From the NCBI GenBank assembly GCA_014874485.1, contig JADBJK010000024.1, forward strand, positions 62,001 to 126,000: a stretch of 64,000 nucleotides of DNA, given 5' to 3'. The stretch is from Chloroflexota bacterium (GTDB lineage Bacteria > Chloroflexota > Anaerolineae > DTLA01). The translations under genes and the position numbers were made by a program. The notes under the pieces were generated by a model, which ran no database searches, was not told the origin of the DNA, and saw only the letters and a list, made by a program, of their open reading frames with translations. Below are positions 1 to 10,222 of the stretch, piece by piece. Within the stretch, counting starts at the first letter, position 1; every line of letters starts with the position of its first letter.

Positions 1-45
1 AGTGGGCTGTTTCTGCACACCCGCAACGTTTCGGGTGCGTTTGCG

Positions 46-2961
46 TTGATAGATACGACAGAAGGGAGCGCAGTGTCCGTGGGTAGGGACAGAATCTTCA
101 TCCGAACGCTGGTCCGCGCGGCAGGGCGCTGCATCCTGGCCCTGGGTGTCCTCTTCGCGCTGCTTCCCGCTGGCGGGCATGCAATGGAAGCAGACCCCTC
201 GGTCAAGATGAGCGCGCTTCTGCAGTATCAACTGGCGCTGAAGCGGGAATTCCTCGCCAACCCCGATGTCGGCATCGCCGAGGCGCTGTCGGCGACGGCA
301 GGCAGTCGCTGGGATCCCCGGCGCCAGCGTGTTTTCGTGTACCTGCGCGGCTCGCCTTCCTCACAGTGGGCGCAGCGCGCTCAGTCGCTGGGCTTCACGG
401 TTTACCCCGAAACGTGGATTCCGCCGGTGGGCGCGCACCCCTATGGGTTCTTGGTGGCCAGCGGCCCCACGCAGCAGGTGGGCGCGTTCGCCGCGAGGGA
501 CGACGTGGTGCGCCTGGACACCGCCGAGCAAATCCTGCACCCGAGCAACGATCTGGCGCGAGACGCCGCGCAGGTGTCGTGGGTACAGGGCTTGGGGTAC
601 ACCGGCGCTGGCGTGCGATTGGCCGTGCTGGATGCGGGTTTGGACCTGATGCACCCGGACATCCCCGTGCCGCTTGTGGCCAAGGACGTGTCCCGCTACC
701 CTGAAACGGACAACGATGTGTGGAACCCGTACTCCGGGCACGGGACGCACGTGGTGGCGACGGCGCTGGGGCGGGGGACGCTGTCCGGCGGGCGGTTCCG
801 AGGCATGGCGCCGGGAGCCGAACTGATCTTCCTCAAGATTGGGTTGGATGAGGAGGGCGCGCCTGCAACGGCGGATGCGTTCGTGGCCGGGATGCACATG
901 GCCGTGGGCTCGGGGGCACACGTCGTCAATGTCAGTTACGGGATGTGGGACGCCTATCACGACGGCTCGTCGCCGCTGGCGCAGGCGGTGGACTGGGCTG
1001 AGGCGCAGGGGGTGCTGGTCTTCTGTGCGGCGGGCAACAGCGCCGATGATGGTCGGCATGCGCTGATCAGCATCGGCGGGAGCGCGTCGCCCGTGGACTC
1101 GGGTTTCCGCGTGAGGGAGACGGCACGGCTTCGCCTGCGGTTGGTGTGGAACGATGGCAAGAACCAGCGCGAGTCCTACGCTGTATCTGTGTTGGACGCC
1201 GCCCGCAACAAGGTGGAACCCGTTACCGTGCTCTGGGAACCCAGCGAAAGCGACTATGGGACCGAGTCGGGGCTGATTGAAGGGCCGATGCTGGGGCCGG
1301 GTGAATACTTCCTGCGGGTGCGCGCCCTGATGCCCACGCCGGCGGGCAGGCGGCTGCACGCATACAGCGAGAACGCCGCGATCGTGTTCGTCTCGCCCGA
1401 CCCCAATTACACCGTGGATACGCCCGCGGACGCGAGGGGGAGCATCGCAGTGGCCGGGTATGTCAGCCGCGCCGCGTGGATGAACTATCAGGGGACTTGG
1501 TTCGCCTTTGACCCGTCGCCCGGCGCGGTGGACGCCGTTGCCCGATACAGCGCGCAGGGGCCGACGGTGGACGGTCGCCCCAAGCCCGACATCGCGGCCC
1601 CGGGCACGGCGGTGGTCTCTGCGCGCGACAGGGGGTATGCCCTCGGCGGCCAATGGGATGCGTACATTGTGGACAACGACGGCATCGCGGATGGCAATGG
1701 CCCTGCGGATTACTTCGTCATGGGCGGGACGAGCATGGCAAGCCCTGTGGCGGCCGGGGCGGCTGCGCTGCTCCTGGAGGCGTATCCCTCGCTGAAGGGC
1801 CGCCGCGACATGCCGGTTATCCTGCGCGCCGCCCTATTGGACGGCGCGGTTACCCACCGGAACCTGTTGTTGGAAGGCAGAGGATACCTGAACGCGCGGA
1901 ACAGTTACGAGTTGTTGCGGCCGTTTGCCGAGCCGACGCCCACGCCGCTGCCCACGTTCACGCCGACCCGGACGCCGACGGCGACGTTGACGCCCACGCC
2001 GACTTCGCAGCCGACGGCTACACCGACTCCGACGGCCACGCCGACATTGCCCTCGCCTTCGCCCACGCCTTCGTTCACTGCCACCGCCACGCCCACGGGC
2101 ACGCTGCCCACGGAAACGCCGAGCGTAACGCCCGCACCGGCCTCGCCTACTCCGACGCCGCAGGAGCCAACGGCCACGCCCACGCTGTCGCCAACGGTTA
2201 CGGCGACGCCCACCGCCACGGCCACTGCCACTGCAACCCCCACGGCGACGGCCACCTGGACGGCAACGCCCACGCCGACCGCTTCGCCCACGCGCACGCC
2301 GGTCGCCCCGCCGCAGTGCTGGCTGCCGCGAGTGGCGCGAAACTACCGGTACCCGTTCGGTGGGACGCCAACGCCGTTCTTTGACGATTTCAGCGACCCG
2401 ATGAGCGGCTGGCCGAGGTCATCGGATAACCCGGCCTACGGGATGGCCTACGTGGGCGGGGAGTACCAGATTCTGGCGAAGCAGAGCGGGCTGGTGTTCG
2501 TGAGCCTCGCGCCGGTGCAGATGCAATCGGACTGGGTTCGGATCAGCGTGAAGGCGCGGCGGGCGGGCGGGGGCGCGCTGGCCTACGGAATCGTTTTCGG
2601 TGGGTCGGGGATGTACGCAATCATGGTGTCGCCGCTGGGGTGGGTGGCGCTGTGGCAGTATGACTCGCAGGCCCGGCAGTGGGTGGAGGTCCGCGGGTGG
2701 ACGCGCTGCAATGCCGTGCGGGGCAGCGACGCGACGAATACCCTCACGGTGGATAAGGAAGACGGCCTGGTGCGCTTCTTCGTCAACGGGACGGCTGTGG
2801 AGTTCACGCCGGCATGGCGAGATAGGGACGCGTTCGTCGTGAGGAGCATGGGGCTGGCCGCCATCCTGTTCTCGGAGTCGGGGCCGCCAGCGGACTGCCG
2901 CTTTGACGACTACGCGGTAACGTACCCTGCCGTTGCTGTGCTGGAGCCTCCCTTGCCGTAG
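46..2961 (+). CDS. Secreted subtilisin-like (S8) serine protease with Thr-Pro-rich linker and C-terminal domain
   Basis: Asp motif LAVLDAGLD, His motif [13 protein letters not shown], Ser motif [17 protein letters not shown]; hydrophobic N-terminal segment; long TPT linker; C-terminal jelly-roll-like segment. TTG start at 46 in the track; GTG at 73 is an alternative. Confidence 0.93.
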   Translation: MIDTTEGSAVSVGRDRIFIRTLVRAAGRCILALGVLFALLPAGGHAMEADPSVKMSALLQYQLALKREFLANPDVGIAEALSATAGSRWDPRRQRVFVYLRGSPSSQWAQRAQSLGFTVYPETWIPPVGAHPYGFLVASGPTQQVGAFAARDDVVRLDTAEQILHPSNDLARDAAQVSWVQGLGYTGAGVRLAVLDAGLDLMHPDIPVPLVAKDVSRYPETDNDVWNPYSGHGTHVVATALGRGTLSGGRFRGMAPGAELIFLKIGLDEEGAPATADAFVAGMHMAVGSGAHVVNVSYGMWDAYHDGSSPLAQAVDWAEAQGVLVFCAAGNSADDGRHALISIGGSASPVDSGFRVRETARLRLRLVWNDGKNQRESYAVSVLDAARNKVEPVTVLWEPSESDYGTESGLIEGPMLGPGEYFLRVRALMPTPAGRRLHAYSENAAIVFVSPDPNYTVDTPADARGSIAVAGYVSRAAWMNYQGTWFAFDPSPGAVDAVARYSAQGPTVDGRPKPDIAAPGTAVVSARDRGYALGGQWDAYIVDNDGIADGNGPADYFVMGGTSMASPVAAGAAALLLEAYPSLKGRRDMPVILRAALLDGAVTHRNLLLEGRGYLNARNSYELLRPFAEPTPTPLPTFTPTRTPTATLTPTPTSQPTATPTPTATPTLPSPSPTPSFTATATPTGTLPTETPSVTPAPASPTPTPQEPTATPTLSPTVTATPTATATATATPTATATWTATPTPTASPTRTPVAPPQCWLPRVARNYRYPFGGTPTPFFDDFSDPMSGWPRSSDNPAYGMAYVGGEYQILAKQSGLVFVSLAPVQMQSDWVRISVKARRAGGGALAYGIVFGGSGMYAIMVSPLGWVALWQYDSQARQWVEVRGWTRCNAVRGSDATNTLTVDKEDGLVRFFVNGTAVEFTPAWRDRDAFVVRSMGLAAILFSESGPPADCRFDDYAVTYPAVAVLEPPLP
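1930..2310 (+). repeat. Low-complexity (Thr-Pro)n coding repeat (acgcc/gacg-rich)
   Basis: Repeated TPT/TAT codons in the subtilase linker; the antisense frame gives spurious VGVGVAVGV ORFs. Confidence 0.9.
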
Positions 2962-2983
2962 GGGACGGGCGCGCGTTCCTCGC

Positions 2984-3610
2984 CTATGTGCCCTTCACGA
3001 CGATGTCGCTGATGAGGTTGGCGGCTTCGTCTCCGCGGTCTGCGCTGTTGCTGAGGTGGCGGAAGATCTCGCGCAGTTTCAGCACGCGCTGCACATCCTG
3101 TACCGTGTTGACATCCTCAAACAGATGGGCGAGCGCCTGGCGGTACAGGTCTTCCACGCGGTTCTCCAGCGACTTGGCGCGTTTGGCGTGCTCTATGGCG
3201 ACGCCCGGGTGGTCGCTGAGGCGCAGCACGGCGAGGTGAATCTCTGTGGCAGCGTCGGCGAGGAGTTTCACGATGGCGACGATGTCCGGGGTCGGTTCCA
3301 CATTGAACAGGGCCATCTCGTCCACAGAAGTGTGGGCGTAGTCAATGATGTCGTCAATGGCGCGGGACAGGCCAAAGATGTCCTCGCGGTCAAAGGGCGT
3401 GGCAAAAGTGCGGTTGAGTTCGTCTATGAGGATGCGGCGGAGTTCGTCGGCCTCTTTTTCGGCGCGGCGCAGGGCGTCTACGATTTCGGGACTCGGGGCG
3501 CGGACGTACTGCTCCAGAAGTTGAACCCCCTCCAGGGTCTTGGCAGCCTGCTCGGCGAGGAGTTGCCGGAATCGGTCGGGTTTCTTGGTGAAAAGGTCTT
3601 TCAAGCCCAT
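2984..3610 (-). CDS. DUF47/PhoU-like phosphate transport accessory protein
   Basis: Helical 208-aa protein (MGLKDLFTKKPDRFRQLLAEQAAKTLEGVQLL...) directly downstream of a PiT transporter. Confidence 0.85.
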   Translation of the reverse strand: MGLKDLFTKKPDRFRQLLAEQAAKTLEGVQLLEQYVRAPSPEIVDALRRAEKEADELRRILIDELNRTFATPFDREDIFGLSRAIDDIIDYAHTSVDEMALFNVEPTPDIVAIVKLLADAATEIHLAVLRLSDHPGVAIEHAKRAKSLENRVEDLYRQALAHLFEDVNTVQDVQRVLKLREIFRHLSNSADRGDEAANLISDIVVKGT

Positions 3611-3638
3611 CTGTCTGCCTCCAAATTGGGGATAGGGA

Positions 3639-4634
3639 CTAGCCGAGCCACGCGTGAAGTGGCAGGTAAATCAGCGCGGACATGAGCATGGACGCCGGAA
3701 TGGTGAGGAGCCACGCCAGGGCAATGTCCCCTGCGACCCCCCAGCGCACCTTGGACACGCGCTCCGCTGATCCGACGCCGATGATGGTGGAACTGACGAC
3801 CTGGGTGGTGCTGACCGGCCCACCGAGCACCGCCGCGCCCAGGATGACCGCTGCCGAGGCCGCCTGCGCACTGAAGCCATGAATCGGGCGGATGCGGTAG
3901 AACTTGGCCCCCAGCGTCTTGATGATGCGCCAGGCGCCGGTGAACGTGCCCAGGGCGATGGCAGCGGCGCAGACGGCGATGACCCACACGGGCACGTGGA
4001 ACGAGTCAATCAGGCCGCCGCTCACCAGCGCCATGGTGATGATGCCCATGGACTTCTGGGCGTCGTTGGTGCCGTGGCTCAGGGCAAGGCCGATGGAGGT
4101 GAGCACCTGCGCGCCCTTGAAGAAGTCGTTGGCGCGGGGCGTGGCCGCGCGGGAAAGCCATAGCAGGAGTTTCATGAACAGGTAGCCGACGATAAGCCCC
4201 AGAATGGGGGAGGTGAACAGCGCGATGACGGTCTTGCGGATGCCCGCGGCCTGGATGGCCGAGAAGCCGTGCGCCACTGCGACCGCGCCGACCAGTCCCC
4301 CGATGAGCGCGTGGGACGAACTGGACGGGATGCCCAGTATCCAGGTGATGATGTTCCAGGCGATGGCGCCCAGAAGGCCGGCGAAGATGACCGTGGGGCT
4401 GATGGCCTCGGGCAGGACGATCTCGTGGCCGATGGTGGTGGCGACGGCGACGCCGAACAGGAACGGGCCGGCGGCCTCGGCCAGGGCGGCAAGGACCAGC
4501 GCCTTGCGCGGCGACAGGGCACGCGAGGAGATGGTCGTGGCCACGACGTTGGCGCTGTCGTGAAAGCCGTTCAGGAAGTCAAAACTCACGGCCGTAACGA
4601 TGAGGGCGATGGTGATAGCCAGGTTGGCGCTCAT
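3639..4634 (-). CDS. pit: PiT-family inorganic phosphate transporter
   Basis: DFLNGFHDSANVVATTISSRALSP and GTNDAQKSMGIITMAL signature segments. Confidence 0.93.
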   Translation of the reverse strand: MSANLAITIALIVTAVSFDFLNGFHDSANVVATTISSRALSPRKALVLAALAEAAGPFLFGVAVATTIGHEIVLPEAISPTVIFAGLLGAIAWNIITWILGIPSSSSHALIGGLVGAVAVAHGFSAIQAAGIRKTVIALFTSPILGLIVGYLFMKLLLWLSRAATPRANDFFKGAQVLTSIGLALSHGTNDAQKSMGIITMALVSGGLIDSFHVPVWVIAVCAAAIALGTFTGAWRIIKTLGAKFYRIRPIHGFSAQAASAAVILGAAVLGGPVSTTQVVSSTIIGVGSAERVSKVRWGVAGDIALAWLLTIPASMLMSALIYLPLHAWLG

Positions 4635-4827
4635 GCCTGCTCTTCTTCTCCATCCAACGGTATGGCGGCGATTGTATCACGAAACTGCGATTTTGGCAAC
4701 GTGTGCATTGCGATTTTGCGACGAGATTGAGCGCCCACACGCCGCGACCGCGAAGTTCTGATGGGCAGCGTTGACAGCAACGGATGGGATTGCCGCCGCT
4801 CGTTCTCGGCCAGATGGACGCACGACC

Positions 4828-6408
4828 TCAGTCCAGGCGGAAGTGGCAACCGCTGCTCTCGCGGTTTCGCCAGGCGGCCTCGGCCACGATGAGGGCAGCC
4901 TGGACGGCGTTGCGCAGGCCGACAAGGGCGTCGTTGAGCCGCGTGGTGCGGTAGAAGCGCGTGATGTCATCCTGCAGGTCGTACAGGTCGTTGATGGCCC
5001 GCTCCAGGCGCTTGGTGGAGCGAATCAGCCCCACGTAGTTCCACATGATGTGCTGGATGGTGCTCAAGTCCTGCTGGATGAGGGCGGGGTCGGCGAAGTC
5101 CTCCAGGCCCACGTCGCGCCAGGGGGGCAGGTCGGCAGGCCCCAAGGGCGCACGTTTCGGCAGCGTCCGCAGGATGTGCTCGGCGGCGCGCCAGCCCCAA
5201 ACAAGGCCCTCCAGCAGCGACGCGCTGCCCAGGCGGTTGGCGCCGTGCACGCCGGTGCAACTGACCTCGCCCACGGCGTAAAGGTTGCGGATGGTGGTGC
5301 GGCCGAACGAGTCGGCCCAGACGCCGCCGCAGAAGTAGTGCGCCGCAGGAACGACGGGCACGGGTTCTTTGGTGATGTCCACGCCGTACTTGAGGCAGGT
5401 CTCGTAGATATTCGGGAAGCGCCGCAGGATTTTGGCGCGGTTGATGTAGGATGCCAAATCCAGGTACACGCAGTTCGCGCCGGTGGCCAGCATTTCCTGA
5501 TGGATGCTGCGAGCGACGACATCGCGCGGGGCCAGGTCCTTCCACTGGGGCGCGTACTTCTCCATGAACGGTTCGCCGCGGTTGTTGATGAGGCGAGCGC
5601 CCGCGCCGCGCACCGCCTCGCTGATGAGGAACTGGGCCGCGTTGAGGTGGAAGAAGACGGTGGGGTGGAACTGGACGTATTCGGCGTTGATGATGCGCGC
5701 GCCCGCGCGGGCAGCCATGGCAAGGCCATCGCCACGGGCAAGCGGGGGGTTGGTGGTGTGCAGGAAGATGCGCCCCAGGCCGCCCGTTGCCAGGACGGTG
5801 GCCTTGGCCAGGAAGGTGTCCACGCGGTTTTGCGCCTGGTTCAGGACATAGGCGCCGCCGCAGGACAGCGGCTCGTACACGCGCAGGCGGTTATAGGCGT
5901 GGTGGGACGGCGTCAGCAGGTCCACGGCCGTGTGCGACGGCAGGATGCGCACGTTGGGGCACGCACGGAGCGCCTCTATGAGTTTGGTCTGGATGGCCTG
6001 GCCCGTAGCGTCGGCAGCGTGCAGAATTCGCTCGGTGGAGTGGGCGGCCTCGCGGATGTACTCCAACTGGTCGCCGTGGCTGCGTGCGAAGGGGACGCCC
6101 AGCCGCTTGACCAGGAACTCCTCCACGAGGCGCGGCCCCTCGGTAGCGAGGATGCGCACGGCGCGGCGGTTGTTGAGGCCATCGCCTGCGGCGATGAGGT
6201 CTTGCGCCAGGAGCGCGGGCGAGTCGTGGACTCCGCCGCCGATGATGCCGCCCTGGGCGTAGAAGGTGTTGGATTCCAGCGGGTCGGCGGCGCTGGTGAT
6301 GACAGTGATGGACAGCGTCGGGTCTTCGGCCAGGCGGAGCGCCGTTACGGCTCCCGCGATGCCGCATCCGATAATGAGAACGTCGCTTTCATGGACATCT
6401 GCTGACAT
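4828..6408 (-). CDS. nadB: L-aspartate oxidase
   Basis: FAD-binding GCGIAGAVTALRLAED; ATGGLGRIF; GEVSCTGVHGANRLGSASLLEGLVWG; adjacent to nadA and nadC. Confidence 0.95.
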   Translation of the reverse strand: MSADVHESDVLIIGCGIAGAVTALRLAEDPTLSITVITSAADPLESNTFYAQGGIIGGGVHDSPALLAQDLIAAGDGLNNRRAVRILATEGPRLVEEFLVKRLGVPFARSHGDQLEYIREAAHSTERILHAADATGQAIQTKLIEALRACPNVRILPSHTAVDLLTPSHHAYNRLRVYEPLSCGGAYVLNQAQNRVDTFLAKATVLATGGLGRIFLHTTNPPLARGDGLAMAARAGARIINAEYVQFHPTVFFHLNAAQFLISEAVRGAGARLINNRGEPFMEKYAPQWKDLAPRDVVARSIHQEMLATGANCVYLDLASYINRAKILRRFPNIYETCLKYGVDITKEPVPVVPAAHYFCGGVWADSFGRTTIRNLYAVGEVSCTGVHGANRLGSASLLEGLVWGWRAAEHILRTLPKRAPLGPADLPPWRDVGLEDFADPALIQQDLSTIQHIMWNYVGLIRSTKRLERAINDLYDLQDDITRFYRTTRLNDALVGLRNAVQAALIVAEAAWRNRESSGCHFRLD

Positions 6409-6438
6409 GAAATTGCCCCTTCTGATTCTATTCTGCCG

Positions 6439-7497
6439 TTACGCCAAGGCGAGCATGCGCTCCAGGGCTTTGTTGGCCCATTTCTGGATGGTCTTGGGCA
6501 CACGAACGCGATTGACAAAGCGGCCCTGCGTGAGTTCGTCCAGCGTGTAGGCGAGCGCCTGCGGTGTGATTCGGTACATGGCCCCGCATTGCGAGCGCGC
6601 CAGGGGCACGACGGTCTTGTCGGGATTCTGGGCGGCGAGCCGCTCCACCAGGTGGATTTCCGTGCCGATGGCGACGGTGGCGCCTGCGGGCAGGTCGCGC
6701 ACGTACCGCACGATGCCGCTGGTGGAGGCTGCGGCATCGGAGCGGGCGACCACCTCGGCCGTACATTCGGGGTGGACGACAATCTTGGCGTCTGGGTAGC
6801 GGGCGCGGATGGCGTCCACGTCGGCGGTGGTGAACCGCGTGTGCACGTGGCAGAAGCCCTTCCACACGATCATGCGGGCGTCGCGCAGGGCTTGCGGGTC
6901 GGGCGCGTCGGGGTCCCAGACGCGAATCTGCGACGCAGGCACGCCCAGCGCCAGCGCGGAGTTGCGGCCCAGGTGCTCGTCGGGGAAGAAGATGACGCGG
7001 CCGCGCTGGGAAAATGCCCATTGGAGCACCTTCTGCGCGTTGGCCGAGGTGCAGACGGCTCCGCCGTGCTCGCCGCAGAACGCCTTCAGGTCCGCATACG
7101 AGTTCTGGTACGTAACCGGCACGAGGTCGTCGCCCCAGAGCGCCGTCAGGGCGTCCCAGGCGAGGACAGCCTGCTGGCGGGTGGCCATGGCCGCCATCGG
7201 GCACATGGCGGTTCTGTCGGGTATCAGGACGACCTGTTTAGGCCCGCAGAGCATGGCGGCGGTCTCGGCCATGAAGTCCACGCCGCAGAAGACGATGTAG
7301 CGGGCGTCGCGCACCTGGGCGGCACGCCGAGACAGTTCCAGCGAGTCGCCCACGAAATCGCCGAATGCCACGATGGAGTCACGCTGGTAGTGGTGGGTCA
7401 GAATGACCAGGTCGGGGCCGAGGGCTGCTTTCGCCGCTCGTATGTGTTCCGCGGCCTGCTGTTCAGACAGGCTCGCGTATGCTTGCGGGAGTTTCAT
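6439..7497 (-). CDS. nadA: Quinolinate synthase
   Basis: ILTHHYQRDSIVAFGDFVGDSLELSR, GVDFMAETAAML, VHPECTAEVV motifs. Confidence 0.96.
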   Translation of the reverse strand: MKLPQAYASLSEQQAAEHIRAAKAALGPDLVILTHHYQRDSIVAFGDFVGDSLELSRRAAQVRDARYIVFCGVDFMAETAAMLCGPKQVVLIPDRTAMCPMAAMATRQQAVLAWDALTALWGDDLVPVTYQNSYADLKAFCGEHGGAVCTSANAQKVLQWAFSQRGRVIFFPDEHLGRNSALALGVPASQIRVWDPDAPDPQALRDARMIVWKGFCHVHTRFTTADVDAIRARYPDAKIVVHPECTAEVVARSDAAASTSGIVRYVRDLPAGATVAIGTEIHLVERLAAQNPDKTVVPLARSQCGAMYRITPQALAYTLDELTQGRFVNRVRVPKTIQKWANKALERMLALA

Positions 7498-7500
7498 CGG

Positions 7501-8352
7501 TTACGCTCCTTGCGGGTAGAGTTCCAGGCTGATGTCCAGGGCCTGGGGCGAATGGGTCAGCGCGCCGACGGAGATGTAGTCCACGCCGGTGGCGGCGATT
7601 TTGGTTACGGTGCTCAACGTTACACCGCCCGACACTTCCAGTTTCACGCGACCCTGAGCACGGCGCACAGCCTCGCGGATGTCGTCAAGGCTCATATTGT
7701 CCAGCATGATGCGGTCCACGCCGAGGGCGAGCGCCTCGTCCAGTTCGGCCAGCGACTTGACTTCCACCTCAACGAGGATGCCTTTCGGGATGCGCTCGCG
7801 GACCTTGCGCACGGCCTGGGTGATGCCGCCCGCCGCCGCGATGTGGTTGTCCTTGATGAGCACCATGTCGTAGAGGCCGGTGCGGTGATTCTGAGCGCCG
7901 CCCAGCCGCACGGCCCACTTGTCCAGCAGGCGCAGGCCGGGGCAGGTCTTGCGCGTGTCCAGGATGACGGCGCGCGTGCCGGCGACGGCGTCCACGAATC
8001 GGCGGGTGTCGGTGGCGATGCCCGACATGCGCTGCAGGAAGTTCAGGGCGGTGCGCTCGGCGGTGAGGATGCTGCGGGCCGGGCCGACGACGCGGGCGAC
8101 GACCGTCCCTCGGTTCACGCGGTCCCCGTCGTTGACCAGCGCGGTGAATTGTATGGACGGGTCCACGGTGGCGAAGACGAGCGCGGCCACCTCCAGGCCG
8201 GCGATGACGCCAACCTGCTTGACGAGGAGGTCGCCGCGCAGGCGGAGGTCAGGCGGGATGATCCACTCGCTGGTGATGTCGCCGGAACCGACGTCCTCGG
8301 CGAGGGCGCGGGCGATGAGTTCCAGCACCTGAAGTCGGACTGCGGTGTCCAT
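7501..8352 (-). CDS. nadC: Nicotinate-nucleotide pyrophosphorylase (carboxylating)
   Basis: AEDVGSGDITSEWI..., TRKTCPGLRLLDKWAVRLGGAQNHRTGLYDMVLIKDNHI. The ATG at 8352 fits NadC; the track ORF over-extends to 8688 through repeat DNA. Confidence 0.95.
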   Translation of the reverse strand: MDTAVRLQVLELIARALAEDVGSGDITSEWIIPPDLRLRGDLLVKQVGVIAGLEVAALVFATVDPSIQFTALVNDGDRVNRGTVVARVVGPARSILTAERTALNFLQRMSGIATDTRRFVDAVAGTRAVILDTRKTCPGLRLLDKWAVRLGGAQNHRTGLYDMVLIKDNHIAAAGGITQAVRKVRERIPKGILVEVEVKSLAELDEALALGVDRIMLDNMSLDDIREAVRRAQGRVKLEVSGGVTLSTVTKIAATGVDYISVGALTHSPQALDISLELYPQGA

Positions 8353-8705
8353 GGGACTCCTTCCTTGGTCTGCGTTTCGGGCCATTATACCACAGGGCGG
8401 GCGTGGGGGCGAAGCGAGGTGGCTCGGCCACGCGGTTTCTCCCTTTGCTGGTGGGTCGGCAAGCCGCTGTCGTGCTGAGCGAGGCCTCTGGGACGGTGGA
8501 GGTTGCCTCGGGCGCTGCGTGCCCTCGCAACGGCAGGTCATTCTTCCTTCCCCTGCGTTGAGGCCGGCCTTCATCGTGGAGATGCAGAGTGCGCGGTGAA
8601 CGGCCGGGGATTTGGAACGCGAAGGGCGCGAAACCCCACGAAAGGCGCGAACGGGTTCGCGTCTTTCGCGTTCTTTCGTGGCTTTCATGGTCCAAACTCT
8701 CTGTT

Positions 8706-8890
8706 GTCATTGCGAGCGAAGCGATCCTTCACGTGCGACGCACCTCCGAGGTGCGTCGCACGTACCCTCCCGTTCTGTCATTGCGAGCGAAGCGAAGCAA
8801 TCCCAGATCGTGGAGGTTGCTTCGGGCGCTGCGTGCCCTCTGCGCCGGTCTGACCACGAGGGGCAGGCCCGAGACCTGCCCCTGCGGGTT
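8706..8890. repeat. Repeat island 1 (RSEA-type modules, 33-bp palindrome, GGGGCAGG inverted repeat)
   Basis: gtcattgcgagcgaagcgatcc; acgtgcgacgcacctcCgaggtgcgtcgcacgt (8731-8763); tgtcattgcgagcgaagcgaagcaatcc; aggggcagg-cccgaga-cctgcccct (8859-8883). Confidence 0.88.
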
Positions 8891-8907
8891 GCCTGTGGGT
8901 GACGGCG

Positions 8908-10203
8908 CTACGACTTGCGATACGCTTGCGGCACGTATTCGGGCAGGCGCTTGGGGGCCATGATGCGCCGAATCCGGGCAAATCGCTGGATGCCGCCGAC
9001 GAGCGGGACGGTTGGCCAGTCCTCGCCGATGAGCGGGCGGGCGTAGCGCACGAAGTCGTCGGTAACGTCCACCTTGCTGGGGGCGAGCCATCGGGCCGGG
9101 AACGTGCGCTCGGAGTTGGCAACCAGGTCCAAGGGCACCTTGTCGTAGTACACGCTGTAGAGGGGGCCGGGCCTGCGAAGGATGGTGGCCATGTACCCGG
9201 TGCCCGACTCGGCGGCGACGATGACCGCGTGTCGTCCCACGTTGTAGGCCTCGTCCAGGTCCACCACGGATGCGTACACCATGTTGTGCCGCTGGTCGGT
9301 GCCGGGGATGTTGCCACGGGCGGCCCCTCGCGCGCGCAAGCCCACCTTGTTCAGGTAGTTGACCACGATTTGCTCCACCGACATCTCGGAGGCGGAGAAG
9401 GAGACGTGGCCGAAGGCATCCCTGACGGCGCCGATGTCGCCCACGTCCAGGCCCTCGCTGACGACGACAAGCGCCCGCCCGCGCTCGCGCAACAGGTCGT
9501 TGACGCGGTCCGCGAGTTCTGGGAGGGTGAGACCCGCCTCGGGCATGTAGATTTGCAGGGGCATTTCCCTGTCGGGGTCGGCCAGGCGGGCGGCGGCGGG
9601 GATGAACCCGATTTTGCGCCCCATGGCCTGGAGCACTAGGACAGGGTCGGCGGGCGATGAGCCTTCGTTCTCCTCGTTGGCGCACTGCACCATGAGCGCC
9701 CAGTAGCGCGCCACGCTGCCGTAGCCCGGCGTGTGGTCAATGAGTCTAAACTCGCTATCGCCCACGTCGTTGTCTATGGTCTTGGGGACGCCCGTCGCCA
9801 CCAGTTCCAGCCCACGCTCGGCGGCGAGTCTGGAGACTTTGTGCGCGGTGTCCATGGAGTCGTTGCCGCCGATGTAGAAGAAATAGCCCACATCGTGCGC
9901 CCGGAACACGTCTATGATGCGCTCGTAGTCTTCAGTCTGCGAGGGCTTGAGTTTGTAGCGGCAGGTGCCGATGACGCCCGCGGCGGGCGTTGTTCGGAGC
10001 AGGGCGATTTCCTCGCGCGGCTGGGCCGAGAGGTCTATGAGTTCTTCTTTCAGGACGCCCTCTATGCCGTGCAGGGCGGCGTAAACCGTGCTGAACGTGT
10101 CGGGCATCTCCGCGCAGGTCTCCACGATGCCGCGCAGGGAGTTGTTGATGACAGGCGACGGCCCGCCTGACTGGGCCACGACGACATTTCGCGGTTTCGG
10201 CAT
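8908..10203 (-). CDS. 6-phosphofructokinase family, probably pyrophosphate-dependent (PFP type)
   Basis: AQSGGPSPVINNSLRGIVE, YIGGNDSMDTAHKVS, GVPKTIDNDV, QAMGRKIGFIPAAARLAD. GGNDS (rather than GGDGS) suggests PPi use (inference). ATG at 10203. Confidence 0.9.
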   Translation of the reverse strand: MPKPRNVVVAQSGGPSPVINNSLRGIVETCAEMPDTFSTVYAALHGIEGVLKEELIDLSAQPREEIALLRTTPAAGVIGTCRYKLKPSQTEDYERIIDVFRAHDVGYFFYIGGNDSMDTAHKVSRLAAERGLELVATGVPKTIDNDVGDSEFRLIDHTPGYGSVARYWALMVQCANEENEGSSPADPVLVLQAMGRKIGFIPAAARLADPDREMPLQIYMPEAGLTLPELADRVNDLLRERGRALVVVSEGLDVGDIGAVRDAFGHVSFSASEMSVEQIVVNYLNKVGLRARGAARGNIPGTDQRHNMVYASVVDLDEAYNVGRHAVIVAAESGTGYMATILRRPGPLYSVYYDKVPLDLVANSERTFPARWLAPSKVDVTDDFVRYARPLIGEDWPTVPLVGGIQRFARIRRIMAPKRLPEYVPQAYRKS

Positions 10204-10222
10204 AGGCTGTGCTCCTATGTGC

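Noticed and set aside
361-1653. Long minus-strand ORF opposite the subtilase
   Set aside because: Antisense shadow ORF of GC-rich coding DNA; low-complexity R/H/G-rich protein with no recognisable family, while the + frame has clear S8 catalytic motifs.
1905-2297. [11 protein letters not shown] minus-strand ORF
   Set aside because: Reverse-strand reading of the Thr-Pro codon repeat (also 39999..40553, 40129..40947, 41385..41837).
4771-6405. 544-aa + strand ORF opposite nadB
   Set aside because: Shadow ORF; composition dominated by V/G/A/D/H runs, while nadB is unambiguous on the other strand. The same logic removes 6589..8478, 10088..11638, 11571..13106, 43446..45236, 59564..61039 and similar.
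8353-8688. N-terminal extension of nadC in the track ORF
   Set aside because: Reads through non-conserved DNA; the canonical NadC start MDTAVRLQVLELIARALAEDVGSGD is at 8352.
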